A stretch of DNA of 64,000 bases from an uncultured Sterolibacterium sp. (GTDB taxonomy: Bacteria > Pseudomonadota > Gammaproteobacteria > Burkholderiales > Rhodocyclaceae), in assembly GCA_903904605.1 (NCBI GenBank), contig CAIVDC010000029.1, positions 1 to 64,000 of the forward strand, given 5' to 3'. Below the pieces are notes generated by a model. It saw only the letters and a list, made by a program, of their open reading frames with translations, ran no database searches and was not told the DNA's origin. Position 1 is the stretch's first letter. The number at the start of each line of letters is the position of its first letter. A program made the position numbers and the translations under genes. This document shows positions 1 through 8,410 of the stretch, one piece after another.

Positions 1-490
1 CCAAGCCGGCGCCGATGCCGTAAGCCGCGAATCCGACCAGGGCCATGCCGCCCGCGAGGCCGTCCGAGCCGTCCATGAAATTGTAGCAATTGGTCATCCA
101 GACGATATAAGCGACCAGACCAGCGGCCAGCAAGAGGTTTCCGACAGCCAGATCCGCCGCCACGACCAGGGCTGCCAGCCCATGCACCGCCAGGCGCAAC
201 ACCACCGGCAGCCCCATCCTGTCATCGACCGACGAAATCAGCGCCAGGGCGGCGGTCAGCAAGGCCAGGGTCAGCGGCAATTCCCGGCCGACACTCCAGG
301 CAGCGAGCACGGCAACGACGATGGCGATGCCGCCGACGCGGGGAACCGGTACGGTGTGCAGGGAACGCCGGTTGGGCTCGTCCATCGCCAGGCGCCGGCC
401 CGCGCCCGACTTCAGCAAGACCAACAGGATCAGCCAAGACAGGGCAAAGGCTATCGAAGGCGGAAGCAGCAACGAGGCACTCGTCGTCAT
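1..490 (-). CDS. WecA/MraY-family polyprenyl-phosphate sugar-1-phosphate transferase (partial, C-terminus off window)
   Basis: This encodes the N-terminal 163 residues of a glycosyltransferase family 4 integral membrane enzyme, which starts glycan assembly by moving a sugar-1-phosphate from a UDP-sugar to undecaprenyl phosphate on the cytoplasmic face. The protein opens with a hydrophobic helix, continues with the conserved LAMDEPNRRSLH and PVPRVGG segments, and contains the family motif NCYNFMDGSDGLAGG just before the truncation. The ATG at 490 is chosen because it gives the usual short N-terminal helix. It is the last visible gene of the minus-strand operon and lies 52 bases after the preceding gene. 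The sugar specificity cannot be read from the fragment. Confidence 0.88.
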   Translation of the reverse strand, partial: MTTSASLLLPPSIAFALSWLILLVLLKSGAGRRLAMDEPNRRSLHTVPVPRVGGIAIVVAVLAAWSVGRELPLTLALLTAALALISSVDDRMGLPVVLRLAVHGLAALVVAADLAVGNLLLAAGLVAYIVWMTNCYNFMDGSDGLAGGMALVGFAAYGIGAGL

Positions 491-503
491 TCAGCGGGAC
501 GAA

Positions 504-524
504 TCGGGCTGACGCCCGACCTGC
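504..524. repeat. REP-like palindrome, single copy
   Basis: A short palindrome (TCGGGCTGACGCCCGAC, then CTGC) sits in the gap between two operon genes. It resembles the paired palindromes near 11.8 kb and 49.1 kb, which share the TCGGsCTnnnGsCCGAc core. It is likely a dispersed intergenic repeat, but this copy is single and less perfect. Confidence 0.45.
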
Positions 525-542
525 ACGGGGAATTCAGCATGG

Positions 543-2342
543 TCAGGGGATGAATTTCTTCGGCAGGTAAGCGAAATCACGTGTCGCCTCGCCGTGCTCG
601 TAGATCAGATCCTGATTCATGCGTTGCGCCATGGCGATGTTGAAATCGCGGTATCTCGGGATGAGGGACAGCGCCTTCAGGGCGGGGCCGAACAGGGCCA
701 GGGGAATGTTCAGAAACCTGGGCCTGTGGCCCAGGCTGTCGAAGATGCGCCCGACCATGGCACGATAAGTCAGGGTCTCGCCGCCGCTCAAGTCATAGGC
801 CTTGTCGTAGGCGCGGGGATTGGCCAGCGTCGCCACGCAGGCCGCGGCGAGATCGTCGGCATGGACCGGCTGACGCAGGCCGGAACCGTCGCCGAGCAGC
901 GGGAAGAAACCGGCCATCTTGACCAGCCGCCTTATCAGGGTGACGTTTCTGTCCATGCCGCGGCCGTAGATGAGCGTCGGGCGGAAGATGGTCCAGCGGA
1001 TGCCCTGACGCCTGCAATGCCCGGCAAGCGCCTCTTCCGAGGCGACGAGGCGCTCGGCGAAGGCGCGCTCGGCGGCGATCGGCGAGCTTGCCTTGCTGTG
1101 CCTGCTGGAGGAGCTGAAGGCGATGACGCGCTTCACCCCGATGGCGGAGAAAGCCTCGATCTGCCCGGGCAGGATCGCCAGCGGCGCGAGGTGGATCAGG
1201 CAGTGCGCCGACGGCAGGGCGACGAGAGAAGCGGTATCCCGGATGTCGGCCTTGAGCCAGAAGATCTTGCCGGCATGCGCCGCTTGCCATGCCGGCGCGC
1301 TCACTCGGCTCAGGGCGATCACGCGATAGCCGGCCTGGGCGAGGCGCGGCAGGAGGAACAGTCCGACCTGGCTGGTCGCCCCGCTGACGATGACGGACCG
1401 CGATGCTTCCCGGGAAGCGTCCATCCGCCATGGCTTCGCGTATTCGTCGTAAGCCGCCCGCACGTCGGGGTGCGTGACCCGCCCTCGCCTGAGCAGGAGT
1501 TGCGGGGTCAACAAGAGCAGGCGCAGCCACACCGCCGTGATCACCAGGATCATCAGCGCCCAGGGATACTGATGCCGGAAGAATTGCTTGTAAAACCGCG
1601 TCATCCCCTTGTGCTTGTGCCATTCGACGAAGATCGCCGACGCCAGGCTGCCGCCCTTGAGATGGGTGATTTCGACGCCCGGCACGAACAGGATCGCGTA
1701 GGACGCCTGACGAAAACGCATGCACCAGTCCAGATCCTCGCAATGCAGGAAATAGTGTTCGTCCAGCGGACCGACGCGAAGAATGGCACTCCTGCGCACG
1801 AACATGAAGGCGCCCGAGATCGCCTCGACCGAAATCGGCTGCGTCGGCAGGGGCGTGCCGACCATGTTGAAAGTCTGGAACAGCGGGGAGCCGGCGAACT
1901 GCCGGTCCAACCGCAACACCCGGACGAAGGAGCGCCAGGGGGTCGGCACGAAGCGTCGGCAGCCAGCCTGCTCCGAGCCATCGACGTTGCGGATCAGGCA
2001 GCCGGCCATTCCGGCTTCCGGATGGGCGGCCATGATGTCGCGCATCCGCTCGAGCCCGTCGGGCCGGATCACGCAATCGGGATTGATGAACAGCACGTAG
2101 TCCCCGGCGGCATGGGGCAAGCCCTTGTTGCAGCCGCCGGAAAAACCGAGATTCTCGCCGTTCCGGAGGACCACGAGGCGCGGGTCGCCGCCGAAGAACA
2201 GCTCCAGGCGATCGAGGCTGTCGTCCGAGGACGCATTGTCGGAGACGACGACCTTCAGCGGACAGGAAGAGGCGAACAGCGATGCCACGCAAGCCGTGAG
2301 CAAGACGCCGCTGTTGTAGTTGACGATGATCGCGGTGATCAT
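543..2342 (-). CDS. Family 2 glycosyltransferase fused to an atypical NAD(P)-binding dehydratase/epimerase domain
   Basis: One 599-residue frame holds two enzymes. Residues 1-290 are a WbbL-like family 2 glycosyltransferase: it starts MITAIIVNYNSG, has FINPDC in the nucleotide-sugar site (85-90) and EDLDW near 202-206, and ends in a hydrophobic helix (about 261-284). Residues 315-599 are an extended short-chain dehydrogenase fold with the nucleotide loop GATSQVG (321-327). The usual YxxxK catalytic pair is not visible where expected after the SSSSRHSK strand, so redox activity is doubtful. The ATG at 2342 begins the glycosyltransferase; the frame is open further upstream only because it shadows the next gene. 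An internal ATG at 1424 could yield the second domain alone. Confidence 0.8.
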   Translation of the reverse strand: MITAIIVNYNSGVLLTACVASLFASSCPLKVVVSDNASSDDSLDRLELFFGGDPRLVVLRNGENLGFSGGCNKGLPHAAGDYVLFINPDCVIRPDGLERMRDIMAAHPEAGMAGCLIRNVDGSEQAGCRRFVPTPWRSFVRVLRLDRQFAGSPLFQTFNMVGTPLPTQPISVEAISGAFMFVRRSAILRVGPLDEHYFLHCEDLDWCMRFRQASYAILFVPGVEITHLKGGSLASAIFVEWHKHKGMTRFYKQFFRHQYPWALMILVITAVWLRLLLLTPQLLLRRGRVTHPDVRAAYDEYAKPWRMDASREASRSVIVSGATSQVGLFLLPRLAQAGYRVIALSRVSAPAWQAAHAGKIFWLKADIRDTASLVALPSAHCLIHLAPLAILPGQIEAFSAIGVKRVIAFSSSSRHSKASSPIAAERAFAERLVASEEALAGHCRRQGIRWTIFRPTLIYGRGMDRNVTLIRRLVKMAGFFPLLGDGSGLRQPVHADDLAAACVATLANPRAYDKAYDLSGGETLTYRAMVGRIFDSLGHRPRFLNIPLALFGPALKALSLIPRYRDFNIAMAQRMNQDLIYEHGEATRDFAYLPKKFIP

Positions 2343-2451
2343 TGCGGCCTGGTCAGGAGAGTCATCGTGAATAGGCGGGAATCGGCGCCGCGCGGGCAGA
2401 AGCGGGCTCGGGTCTGATGAAGAAGCCCCGTAGTATACCGTCTGGGCGGTC

Positions 2452-3576
2452 TCATCGCGGCGCCAGCTCCCGATAGACCGCCAGCGTCTGCGCCACCACG
2501 CTCTCCTCGGAGAACTCCGCCGCAACCAGTTCCCGGCCGCGTCTGCCCATCTCGGCGCGCAGTTGCGGCGCGGCCAGCAGACGCCCGATCGCCGCCGCCA
2601 GGGCCGGCGCATCGCGCGGCGGCACCAGCAGTCCTGTGCGCCCGTCGATGACGATTTCCCGGCAGCCCGGCACATCGGTCGCCACCAGGGGGCGGGCGCA
2701 GGCGGCGGCTTCGAGCAGGACCTTGGGCAGCCCCTCGCGATAGGACGGCAGGCAGACGATATGGGCAAGCCCCAGCACCTCGGGCATATCCTCGCGCCGG
2801 CCCCACCATTCGACGACCCCGCCTTCGCGCCACGCCTCGATTTCTTCGTCGGCAATCGCCGCGGGATTTTCCGCATCGCCGTCGCCGACCAGCGCAAAGC
2901 GCGCGACGGCGCCCTGCGCCTTCAGCAGCCTCGCCGCCGCGACGAATTCGCCCACGCCCTTGTCCCAGAGCAGACGCGCCGGCAGCATCACGAGCGGCGT
3001 GCCTTCGGGCTCTGCGCTCGGCAGATAGCGCCGGAGATCGACGCCCGAGCCGCGGATCAGGCGCACTCGCCCCGCCGCCGAAATGCCGCCCTCGACCAGC
3101 ATCCGGCGATCGTCCGGATTCTGCACGATCAGCCGGCTGCCCTCGGCGTCGATCAGGAGACGCAAGGCGCCGACCACCCAGGGTCGCAGCAGCCTGGCCT
3201 TGAGGCTGGCCGAGGCGAAGACGAACCCGAGCCCGGCCAGCGCATTGACCACCGCCGGCACGCGCGCCAGACGGGCGGCGATCGAACCGTAGAGCACGGG
3301 TTTGAGCGCCACGTGGTGCACCAGGTCGGGCCGCTCGCGGCGGTAGACGCCGGTGATCTCCAGGATCGCGGCGAGTTCCCGCAGAGGGTTCTGGCTGCTG
3401 CGGCGGAGATTGAGCGGAACCAGCTTGAAGCCTTCGCCGGTGATGGCGTCGGCGTGCCGGCCGACCCGCGTCGCCACCACCACCTCGTAGCCTGCCGCCC
3501 TGGCGGCACGGGCCAGCGGCAGGCGGTGCGAGCAGAAGTACCAGTCCTCGGTGACCAGGAAAAGCAGCTTAGGCAT
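2452..3576 (-). CDS. Family 4 glycosyltransferase (GT-B fold)
   Basis: This 374-residue cytoplasmic glycosyltransferase would add a sugar from a nucleotide donor to the lipid-linked glycan. The N-terminal acceptor half opens MPKLLFLVTEDWYF. The C-terminal donor half carries the family 4 signature ending EGLPKVLLEAAACARPLVATDVPGCREIV, where the acidic residues bind the donor. The start overlaps the end of the asparagine synthase gene by eight bases, so the two are translationally coupled. About 109 bases without a gene follow it before the fusion glycosyltransferase. Donor and acceptor are not predictable from sequence alone. Confidence 0.87.
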   Translation of the reverse strand: MPKLLFLVTEDWYFCSHRLPLARAARAAGYEVVVATRVGRHADAITGEGFKLVPLNLRRSSQNPLRELAAILEITGVYRRERPDLVHHVALKPVLYGSIAARLARVPAVVNALAGLGFVFASASLKARLLRPWVVGALRLLIDAEGSRLIVQNPDDRRMLVEGGISAAGRVRLIRGSGVDLRRYLPSAEPEGTPLVMLPARLLWDKGVGEFVAAARLLKAQGAVARFALVGDGDAENPAAIADEEIEAWREGGVVEWWGRREDMPEVLGLAHIVCLPSYREGLPKVLLEAAACARPLVATDVPGCREIVIDGRTGLLVPPRDAPALAAAIGRLLAAPQLRAEMGRRGRELVAAEFSEESVVAQTLAVYRELAPR

Positions 3577-5533
3577 CCGCGTTCGCCTTGGCCGAGGCGG
3601 CGCCGTTGTGCTCCAGCCACGCCTGGAACATCAGCACATCCCACAGCAGGTACTGCCAGTTGCGCCGGCCGGACAAGTGCTCCAGCCACTTGGCGCGGAT
3701 CGGCCGGGCATTGAAATAGCCTTCGCGACGCAGCCGTCCCTCGTCGAGCAGGGCCTCGGCCCAGTCGCGCAAGGGGCCGCGCAGCCAGGCATCGATGGGC
3801 ACGCCGAAACCCATCTTGGGCCGTTCCACCAGGGCGCGCGGGACATGCCGGTAGAGCACCTGGCGGAGCAGCCACTTGCCCTCGCCGCCGCGGATCTTCA
3901 TCGACAGCGGCAGGCGCCAGGCGAACTCGACCAGCTCGTGGGCGAGCATCGGCACCCGCGTCTCCAGGCTCACGGCCATGGCGGCGCGGTCCACCTTGAC
4001 CAGAATGTCGTCGGGCAGGTAACTCACCAGGTCGAGGAACATCATGCGCTGGGTGAAGTCCGGCAGCATCGCCCGGTTGCCGCCATCGGTCAGCACCGTC
4101 GCCGGCTCCGTGCCGCGGATGAGCACCGAGGACGGATGCTGCCAGTGCGAGACCAGCCGGCGGTAGATGTCGTCGGCATCGGCCGCCGCGAGAATCCCGG
4201 CCAGCTTGTGCAGCTTTTCGCCGGGGCGGGCATGGCGCAGGCGGGACGGCAGCAGTCCGGCGAAGACCGCGAACAGCGCATCCCAGCCGGCCGGCGGGAC
4301 GGCGTCGATGGCCGCGGCCGCGGCCCGGCGCAGGCCGCGCGGCAGCCAGCCGGTGTTGCGCCAAAGGCGGGCGCCGACGGTATACCGGTTGTAGCCGCCG
4401 AACAGTTCGTCGCCGCCGTCGCCGGACAGGCTCACCGCGACCTGCCGTCGCGCCAGTTGCGCCACCAGGAAAGTCGGGATCTGCGACGAATCGGAGAAAG
4501 GTTCGTCGTAGAGTTCCGGCAGCCGCGGTATCACGTCCATCGCCTGCCGCGGCGAAACATAGAGCTCGCAGTGCCGGGTGCCGAGGTGGCCGGCCACCGC
4601 CCGGGCATGACCGGCCTCGTCGTAGCCCGGCTCGTCGAAGCCGATGGTGAAAGTATTCACCGGATGGGCGCTTTGCGCCTGCATCAGCGCCACGACGACC
4701 GAGGAATCGATGCCGCCGGACAGGAAGGCGCCGAGCGGCACGTCGGCGACCATCTGCCGGCCGACCGAGAGGGACAGGAGCCGCTCCAGTTCGTCGGCGG
4801 CATCGGCCTCGCTGCCGGCGAAAGGCTCGCTCACGCCGCGCCGGGCGGCTTCCCCAGCCGACCAGTAGCAGGTCTCGTCGGCGGAGCCGTCGGCGCGCAG
4901 GCTGAGGATCGTCGCGGGCATCAGCTTGCGGATCCCCAGGTAGATCGAATGGGGCGCCGGGATGCAGTTGTGGCGCAGCAGGAGCGCCAGGGCGCCGCGA
5001 TCGACCTCGCCGCGCCACGCGGCGTGGGCGCGCAGCGCCTTGAGTTCCGAGGCGAAGACCAGCGTGCGCCCGAGCCGGCCGTAATACAGCGGCTTCTCGC
5101 CGATGCGGTCGCGCGCCAGGTGCAGCACGCGCTGCGCACGATCCCACAGGGCCAGCGCAAACATTCCGGCACTGCGCTGCAAGGCGGCGGCCAGGCCCCA
5201 GCGCGCGATCGCTTCGAGCAGCGTCTCGGTGTCCGAGTGACCGCGCCAGTCGGCACTGGCCAATGCCGCGCGCAATTCGGCGTGGTTGTAGATCTCGCCG
5301 TTGAAGACGATGACATAACGGCGGCAGCGGGAAACCATCGGCTGATGTCCAGCCGGCGAAAGATCGAGGATGGACAGCCGGCGGTGGCCCAGCGCCAGCC
5401 CCGCCGCTTCGTCCTGCCAGACGCCGCCGTCGTCGGGCCCGCGATGGGCCAGCGTCGCGGTCATGGCGCCGACCGCGGCCCGGGCTTCCTCGGCCGACCC
5501 CGGCGCCCCCCACAAGCCCGCTATGCCGCACAT
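3569..5533 (-). CDS. asnB: Asparagine synthase (glutamine-hydrolysing), polysaccharide-locus type
   Basis: The 654-residue protein has the two domains of AsnB. The N-terminal glutaminase begins Met-Cys-Gly, giving the catalytic Cys2, and has the RGPDD motif at 31-35. The C-terminal ATP pyrophosphatase has SGGIDS at 272-277. The family turns aspartate, glutamine and ATP into asparagine, but copies inside glycan operons often amidate a sugar acid or act on another carboxylate. Here it lies between two glycosyltransferases, three bases after one and overlapping the next, so a role in amidating a uronic acid of the exported glycan is a reasonable inference. The domain assignment is firm; the substrate is not. 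Confidence 0.92.
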   Translation of the reverse strand: MCGIAGLWGAPGSAEEARAAVGAMTATLAHRGPDDGGVWQDEAAGLALGHRRLSILDLSPAGHQPMVSRCRRYVIVFNGEIYNHAELRAALASADWRGHSDTETLLEAIARWGLAAALQRSAGMFALALWDRAQRVLHLARDRIGEKPLYYGRLGRTLVFASELKALRAHAAWRGEVDRGALALLLRHNCIPAPHSIYLGIRKLMPATILSLRADGSADETCYWSAGEAARRGVSEPFAGSEADAADELERLLSLSVGRQMVADVPLGAFLSGGIDSSVVVALMQAQSAHPVNTFTIGFDEPGYDEAGHARAVAGHLGTRHCELYVSPRQAMDVIPRLPELYDEPFSDSSQIPTFLVAQLARRQVAVSLSGDGGDELFGGYNRYTVGARLWRNTGWLPRGLRRAAAAAIDAVPPAGWDALFAVFAGLLPSRLRHARPGEKLHKLAGILAAADADDIYRRLVSHWQHPSSVLIRGTEPATVLTDGGNRAMLPDFTQRMMFLDLVSYLPDDILVKVDRAAMAVSLETRVPMLAHELVEFAWRLPLSMKIRGGEGKWLLRQVLYRHVPRALVERPKMGFGVPIDAWLRGPLRDWAEALLDEGRLRREGYFNARPIRAKWLEHLSGRRNWQYLLWDVLMFQAWLEHNGAASAKANADA

Positions 5534-5536
5534 CGG

Positions 5537-6385
5537 CTAGTCGCCCCCATCCGGCGCCGCAGCGGCCCGATGCCGGACCAGCGCCAGTCTGCGCAAAAAC
5601 CGGAACCACGACCAGAGGCACAGGCCGCTCCAGACGAGGGCCGAATAATAGCCGGCGCTGCGCAGCCGGGAATAGGTTTCGAGTTCGCCCTTCTCCATTT
5701 TCCACAGCGAAGCGGAGAGACCCGAAGCGCCGAAATCGGCCTTGAACGAATAGCTCAGGGGCATTTCCAGCAACCAGGCGCGATCGCCGCGCAGCACGAT
5801 GCGCAGCCACAGGTGGTAGTCCTCCGAACGCCTCATCCCCGGCTCGAAGCGCAGGCCGAGTTCACGCCTCAACATCACCGAACGCGTCGGCAAGACATTG
5901 CGCAACAGCAGCCGGCGTCGCGATACCGGCGATGCCTGCAGCGCTGCGCGCAGCCCCCCGGTCGGCAGCGGATCTTCCCGGCCGTCCCACAAGCGGGTCC
6001 GGTGCCCGGTCATGACCGCCTGCGGATGATCGAGCATCCACGCGCACTGCAGCCGCAGTTTGTCCGGATGCCAGGCGTCGTCGGCATCGAGGAAGGCGAC
6101 GAACTTTTCGGTCGCCCGTTCCCAGCCGATATTCCTGGCTTCGCCCGGCCCCACGTTGGCGGGCAGCGCGATCACCACGACCTCGTCGATGAGGCCCTGC
6201 GCGCGGCGCTGGAATGCCTGGAGGCGCTCGAGCGTCCTGCCGCCGTCGGCGCTGGCATCATCGACCAGGATCACCTGGCGCGGCAGGCGGGATTGCCGCT
6301 CCACCGAGAGCAGCGCGCGATCGATGGACTCCGCGCATTCGTGGCAGGGGATGATCACCGAAACCGGCAATGCTTGGTCGCTCAT
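5537..6385 (-). CDS. Family 2 glycosyltransferase
   Basis: This 282-residue GT-A fold glycosyltransferase begins with the typical strand VSVIIPCHECAESIDRALLSV and carries the metal-binding FLDADDAW motif near residue 95. A later SEDYHLWLRI segment matches the catalytic region of family 2 enzymes. The C-terminus is hydrophobic then basic, suggesting membrane association. The ATG at 6385 is chosen because the family start follows directly; the long upstream extension is arginine-rich and shadows the neighbouring gene. It ends three bases before asnB, within the same operon. Confidence 0.85.
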   Translation of the reverse strand: MSDQALPVSVIIPCHECAESIDRALLSVERQSRLPRQVILVDDASADGGRTLERLQAFQRRAQGLIDEVVVIALPANVGPGEARNIGWERATEKFVAFLDADDAWHPDKLRLQCAWMLDHPQAVMTGHRTRLWDGREDPLPTGGLRAALQASPVSRRRLLLRNVLPTRSVMLRRELGLRFEPGMRRSEDYHLWLRIVLRGDRAWLLEMPLSYSFKADFGASGLSASLWKMEKGELETYSRLRSAGYYSALVWSGLCLWSWFRFLRRLALVRHRAAAAPDGGD

Positions 6386-6401
6386 GGCAGGCCGTCCGGA
6401 C

Positions 6402-7616
6402 TCAGCTCTCGCGGTAGAAAAGCTGTCCCGGCAAGCCGGCTGCCGAATACGTCCGGGCGCCCGCCAGGCGCCAGCTGAGCTCGAAGAGAATACGGCGCGC
6501 CGCCCGGGCACCGCGCGCCCTGCCCCAGAGCGCGCCGCAGCCCGACACCAGGATCGTGCGCAGCCATCGGGCCCAGCGTCCGGGCCGATGCTTCCGCACG
6601 GCCCGCTCGAAGTCCGGCCAGTCGGGCGCGCCGGGCCTCGCCGCAGCGCGCCCGGCGGCACCGATTAGGCCGAAGATGGCGGCGAATCTCGCATCGTAGG
6701 TGTGCTCCTTCTGCACCCTGCGGTAGCCGGCCCAGGCGACGGCATCCCTGGCCGCGGGGTCCCCGAGGTAGCGGCGGACTTTTCCGGCCAGATCCTCGAT
6801 GCCGCTGAAGATGGCCAGTTCCCGGTCAGGATCGAACACCTGGCCCAGACCTTCCGCATCTTCGGTCAGCAGGAAGCCGCCGGCACCCGGCACCTCGAAG
6901 ACCCGGGCCTTGATCTGGCGGTTGCGGTAGGGAATCAGGCCTTGCAGGTGCAGGCCGGAATCGCCGAAATTGAGGCTGATCACCGATTCGCGAATGATCC
7001 GGGCCAGGTCCTCCGACGACACCGGGCCTTGGTCCCAGCCGTGACCGAAACACGCCACCTCGATGCCCCGCGAACGCAGGGCGGCGATCCAGGCCGGCCG
7101 GTTGCCGTAGGCCGAGCCGACGAATGAAACCGGATAGCGGCAACGTGCGGCCGGCAGCGGCTCCGCCAGCGCTTCGCCGTTCGCGGCCCACTGGGTCAGC
7201 ATGAAATTGTCCAGGCCGTCGCGCTTCGCCCGCCTATACGCTGCCGCACTGGTGGTCAGATAATAGTCGAGCACGGGGGCAAGGAATCTCGAGAACTGCC
7301 CGTATTTCCATGAATCATCGGTGCCCCAGTTCATGACGAGTACGCCGGTCTTTCTGATCAGCTGCAGCGTTTCGAGCCAGATCTCATAGCCCAGCAGCAC
7401 GAAGAAAACGACATCCGGCCGATCGGCCTCGACTCTTGCCAGCAAGTCGCGGTTGAGTGCGCAAAAGTCCGGATGGCGGCTGCGATCCCAGGACTCGAAA
7501 AAGGTAACTTCCAGCCCGAGCTTGCGCAGCGCCGGCAGGAAATTGCGGTATTCATAGCTTTGCCCGCGCTCGGGCCGGCCATAGTTGTGCTCGCCGAATA
7601 CGCAGAGAACTTTCAC
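6402..7616 (-). CDS. CgeB-like glycosyltransferase family 1 protein
   Basis: The 404-residue product looks like the CgeB/spore-maturation-type glycosyltransferases: a GT-B fold starting KVLCVFGEHNYGRPE, a central WGTDDSWK segment, a SFVGSAYGNRPAW segment, and a C-terminal half with FEVPGAGGFLLTE, where family members bind the donor. It probably transfers a sugar during glycan assembly. It starts with GTG, overlapping the stop of the upstream DUF268 gene as GTGA, which indicates coupled translation. The basic C-terminal tail after residue 350 is longer than usual. The donor sugar is unknown. Confidence 0.75.
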   Translation of the reverse strand: MKVLCVFGEHNYGRPERGQSYEYRNFLPALRKLGLEVTFFESWDRSRHPDFCALNRDLLARVEADRPDVVFFVLLGYEIWLETLQLIRKTGVLVMNWGTDDSWKYGQFSRFLAPVLDYYLTTSAAAYRRAKRDGLDNFMLTQWAANGEALAEPLPAARCRYPVSFVGSAYGNRPAWIAALRSRGIEVACFGHGWDQGPVSSEDLARIIRESVISLNFGDSGLHLQGLIPYRNRQIKARVFEVPGAGGFLLTEDAEGLGQVFDPDRELAIFSGIEDLAGKVRRYLGDPAARDAVAWAGYRRVQKEHTYDARFAAIFGLIGAAGRAAARPGAPDWPDFERAVRKHRPGRWARWLRTILVSGCGALWGRARGARAARRILFELSWRLAGARTYSAAGLPGQLFYRES

Positions 7617-8410
7617 GGCGCCGGCCGGGAAAATTCGAACAGGCCGCAACCGTAGTCCATTGCCGGTGCAGCCGACGGCGCGATGCCGCCGTTCATCTTG
7701 CCCGCGTCGTCGATGAAGGAAAACGACTCGAGCCTGAGTTCCGGAAAAAGCTTCGGAACATTTTCCGGCAGGTGAACGCGATGGGCATTGAAGCACACCC
7801 TTTCCCGGCCGATCGGCAAGGACAGGAACAGGCGTCCGCCTGGCGCCACGACGCGCTGCAATTCCCGCGCCGCCTTTTCCCCGCCCTGCGGATCGCAGGG
7901 GTCGCCGTACCTGCCCAGACCGATATGCTCGATCACGTGGAGACATGACAGGGAAGCGAGACTCAGGCTGCGCAAAGGCAGACGGACAATGTTCCCGGCG
8001 ACCGGCGACATGCCCGGCAACTGCGCGCGGAGCGGCCGGTAGTCGAAAAATATCACCGGCACGAAAGCCGACAGCATGCCGATCATCTGCACGCTGGAAC
8101 CGACATCGACATGGCGGGAAGGACGGACCTCGGCGAGCCGCCGCGCAAGCCAGGCCGCCTGAAAAAAATAATGGGGATCGAAGGGCGTGCTGGCGACCCG
8201 GTCGAAGAGGCAGGGATAGAGTTCCGCGGCATTGGCCCGGCCGCCGGCCGCCAGATAGGCGCGCCGCTCCCGGAAGAAGCGGATATAGCCCGGAATCGCG
8301 GCCAGCGGATGGCTCAGCAAAGGCCCCAGGCAGCGCACCGTCCGGTAGGCCCAGCGCAACAGCGCCGGATGGCGGCGCACCAGGGCTTCGAGGCGGCCTG
8401 CCGATGTCAC
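7613..8410 (-). CDS. DUF268-type putative methyltransferase
   Basis: The 265-residue protein resembles DUF268 proteins, which share a Rossmann methyltransferase-like core and are common in polysaccharide loci. Visible are a possible SAM-binding segment (HVDVGSSVQM), the IEHIGLGRYGDP segment typical of the family, and a late strand LFLSLPIGRERVCFNAHRV. The GTG at 8410 is chosen because it overlaps the flippase stop (GTGA) and removes an arginine-rich upstream extension. A glycan O-methylation role is inferred from context; activity is not established for this family. Confidence 0.7.
   Translation of the reverse strand: MTSAGRLEALVRRHPALLRWAYRTVRCLGPLLSHPLAAIPGYIRFFRERRAYLAAGGRANAAELYPCLFDRVASTPFDPHYFFQAAWLARRLAEVRPSRHVDVGSSVQMIGMLSAFVPVIFFDYRPLRAQLPGMSPVAGNIVRLPLRSLSLASLSCLHVIEHIGLGRYGDPCDPQGGEKAARELQRVVAPGGRLFLSLPIGRERVCFNAHRVHLPENVPKLFPELRLESFSFIDDAGKMNGGIAPSAAPAMDYGCGLFEFSRPAP

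Noticed and set aside
1424..1424. Splitting the glycosyltransferase-dehydrogenase frame into two genes at an internal ATG
   Set aside because: There is no stop codon between the domains, so a single fusion is the simplest reading; the internal start is kept only as an alternative.
594..2417. Long open frame on the plus strand opposite the glycosyltransferase-dehydrogenase gene
   Set aside because: It has no family motif, is rich in Arg, Gln and Gly and lies entirely antisense to a well-supported gene; such frames are common in GC-rich DNA.
3551..6478. A 975-codon plus-strand frame
   Set aside because: It covers asnB and a glycosyltransferase antisense and shows no recognisable domain; the composition is that of a codon-bias shadow.
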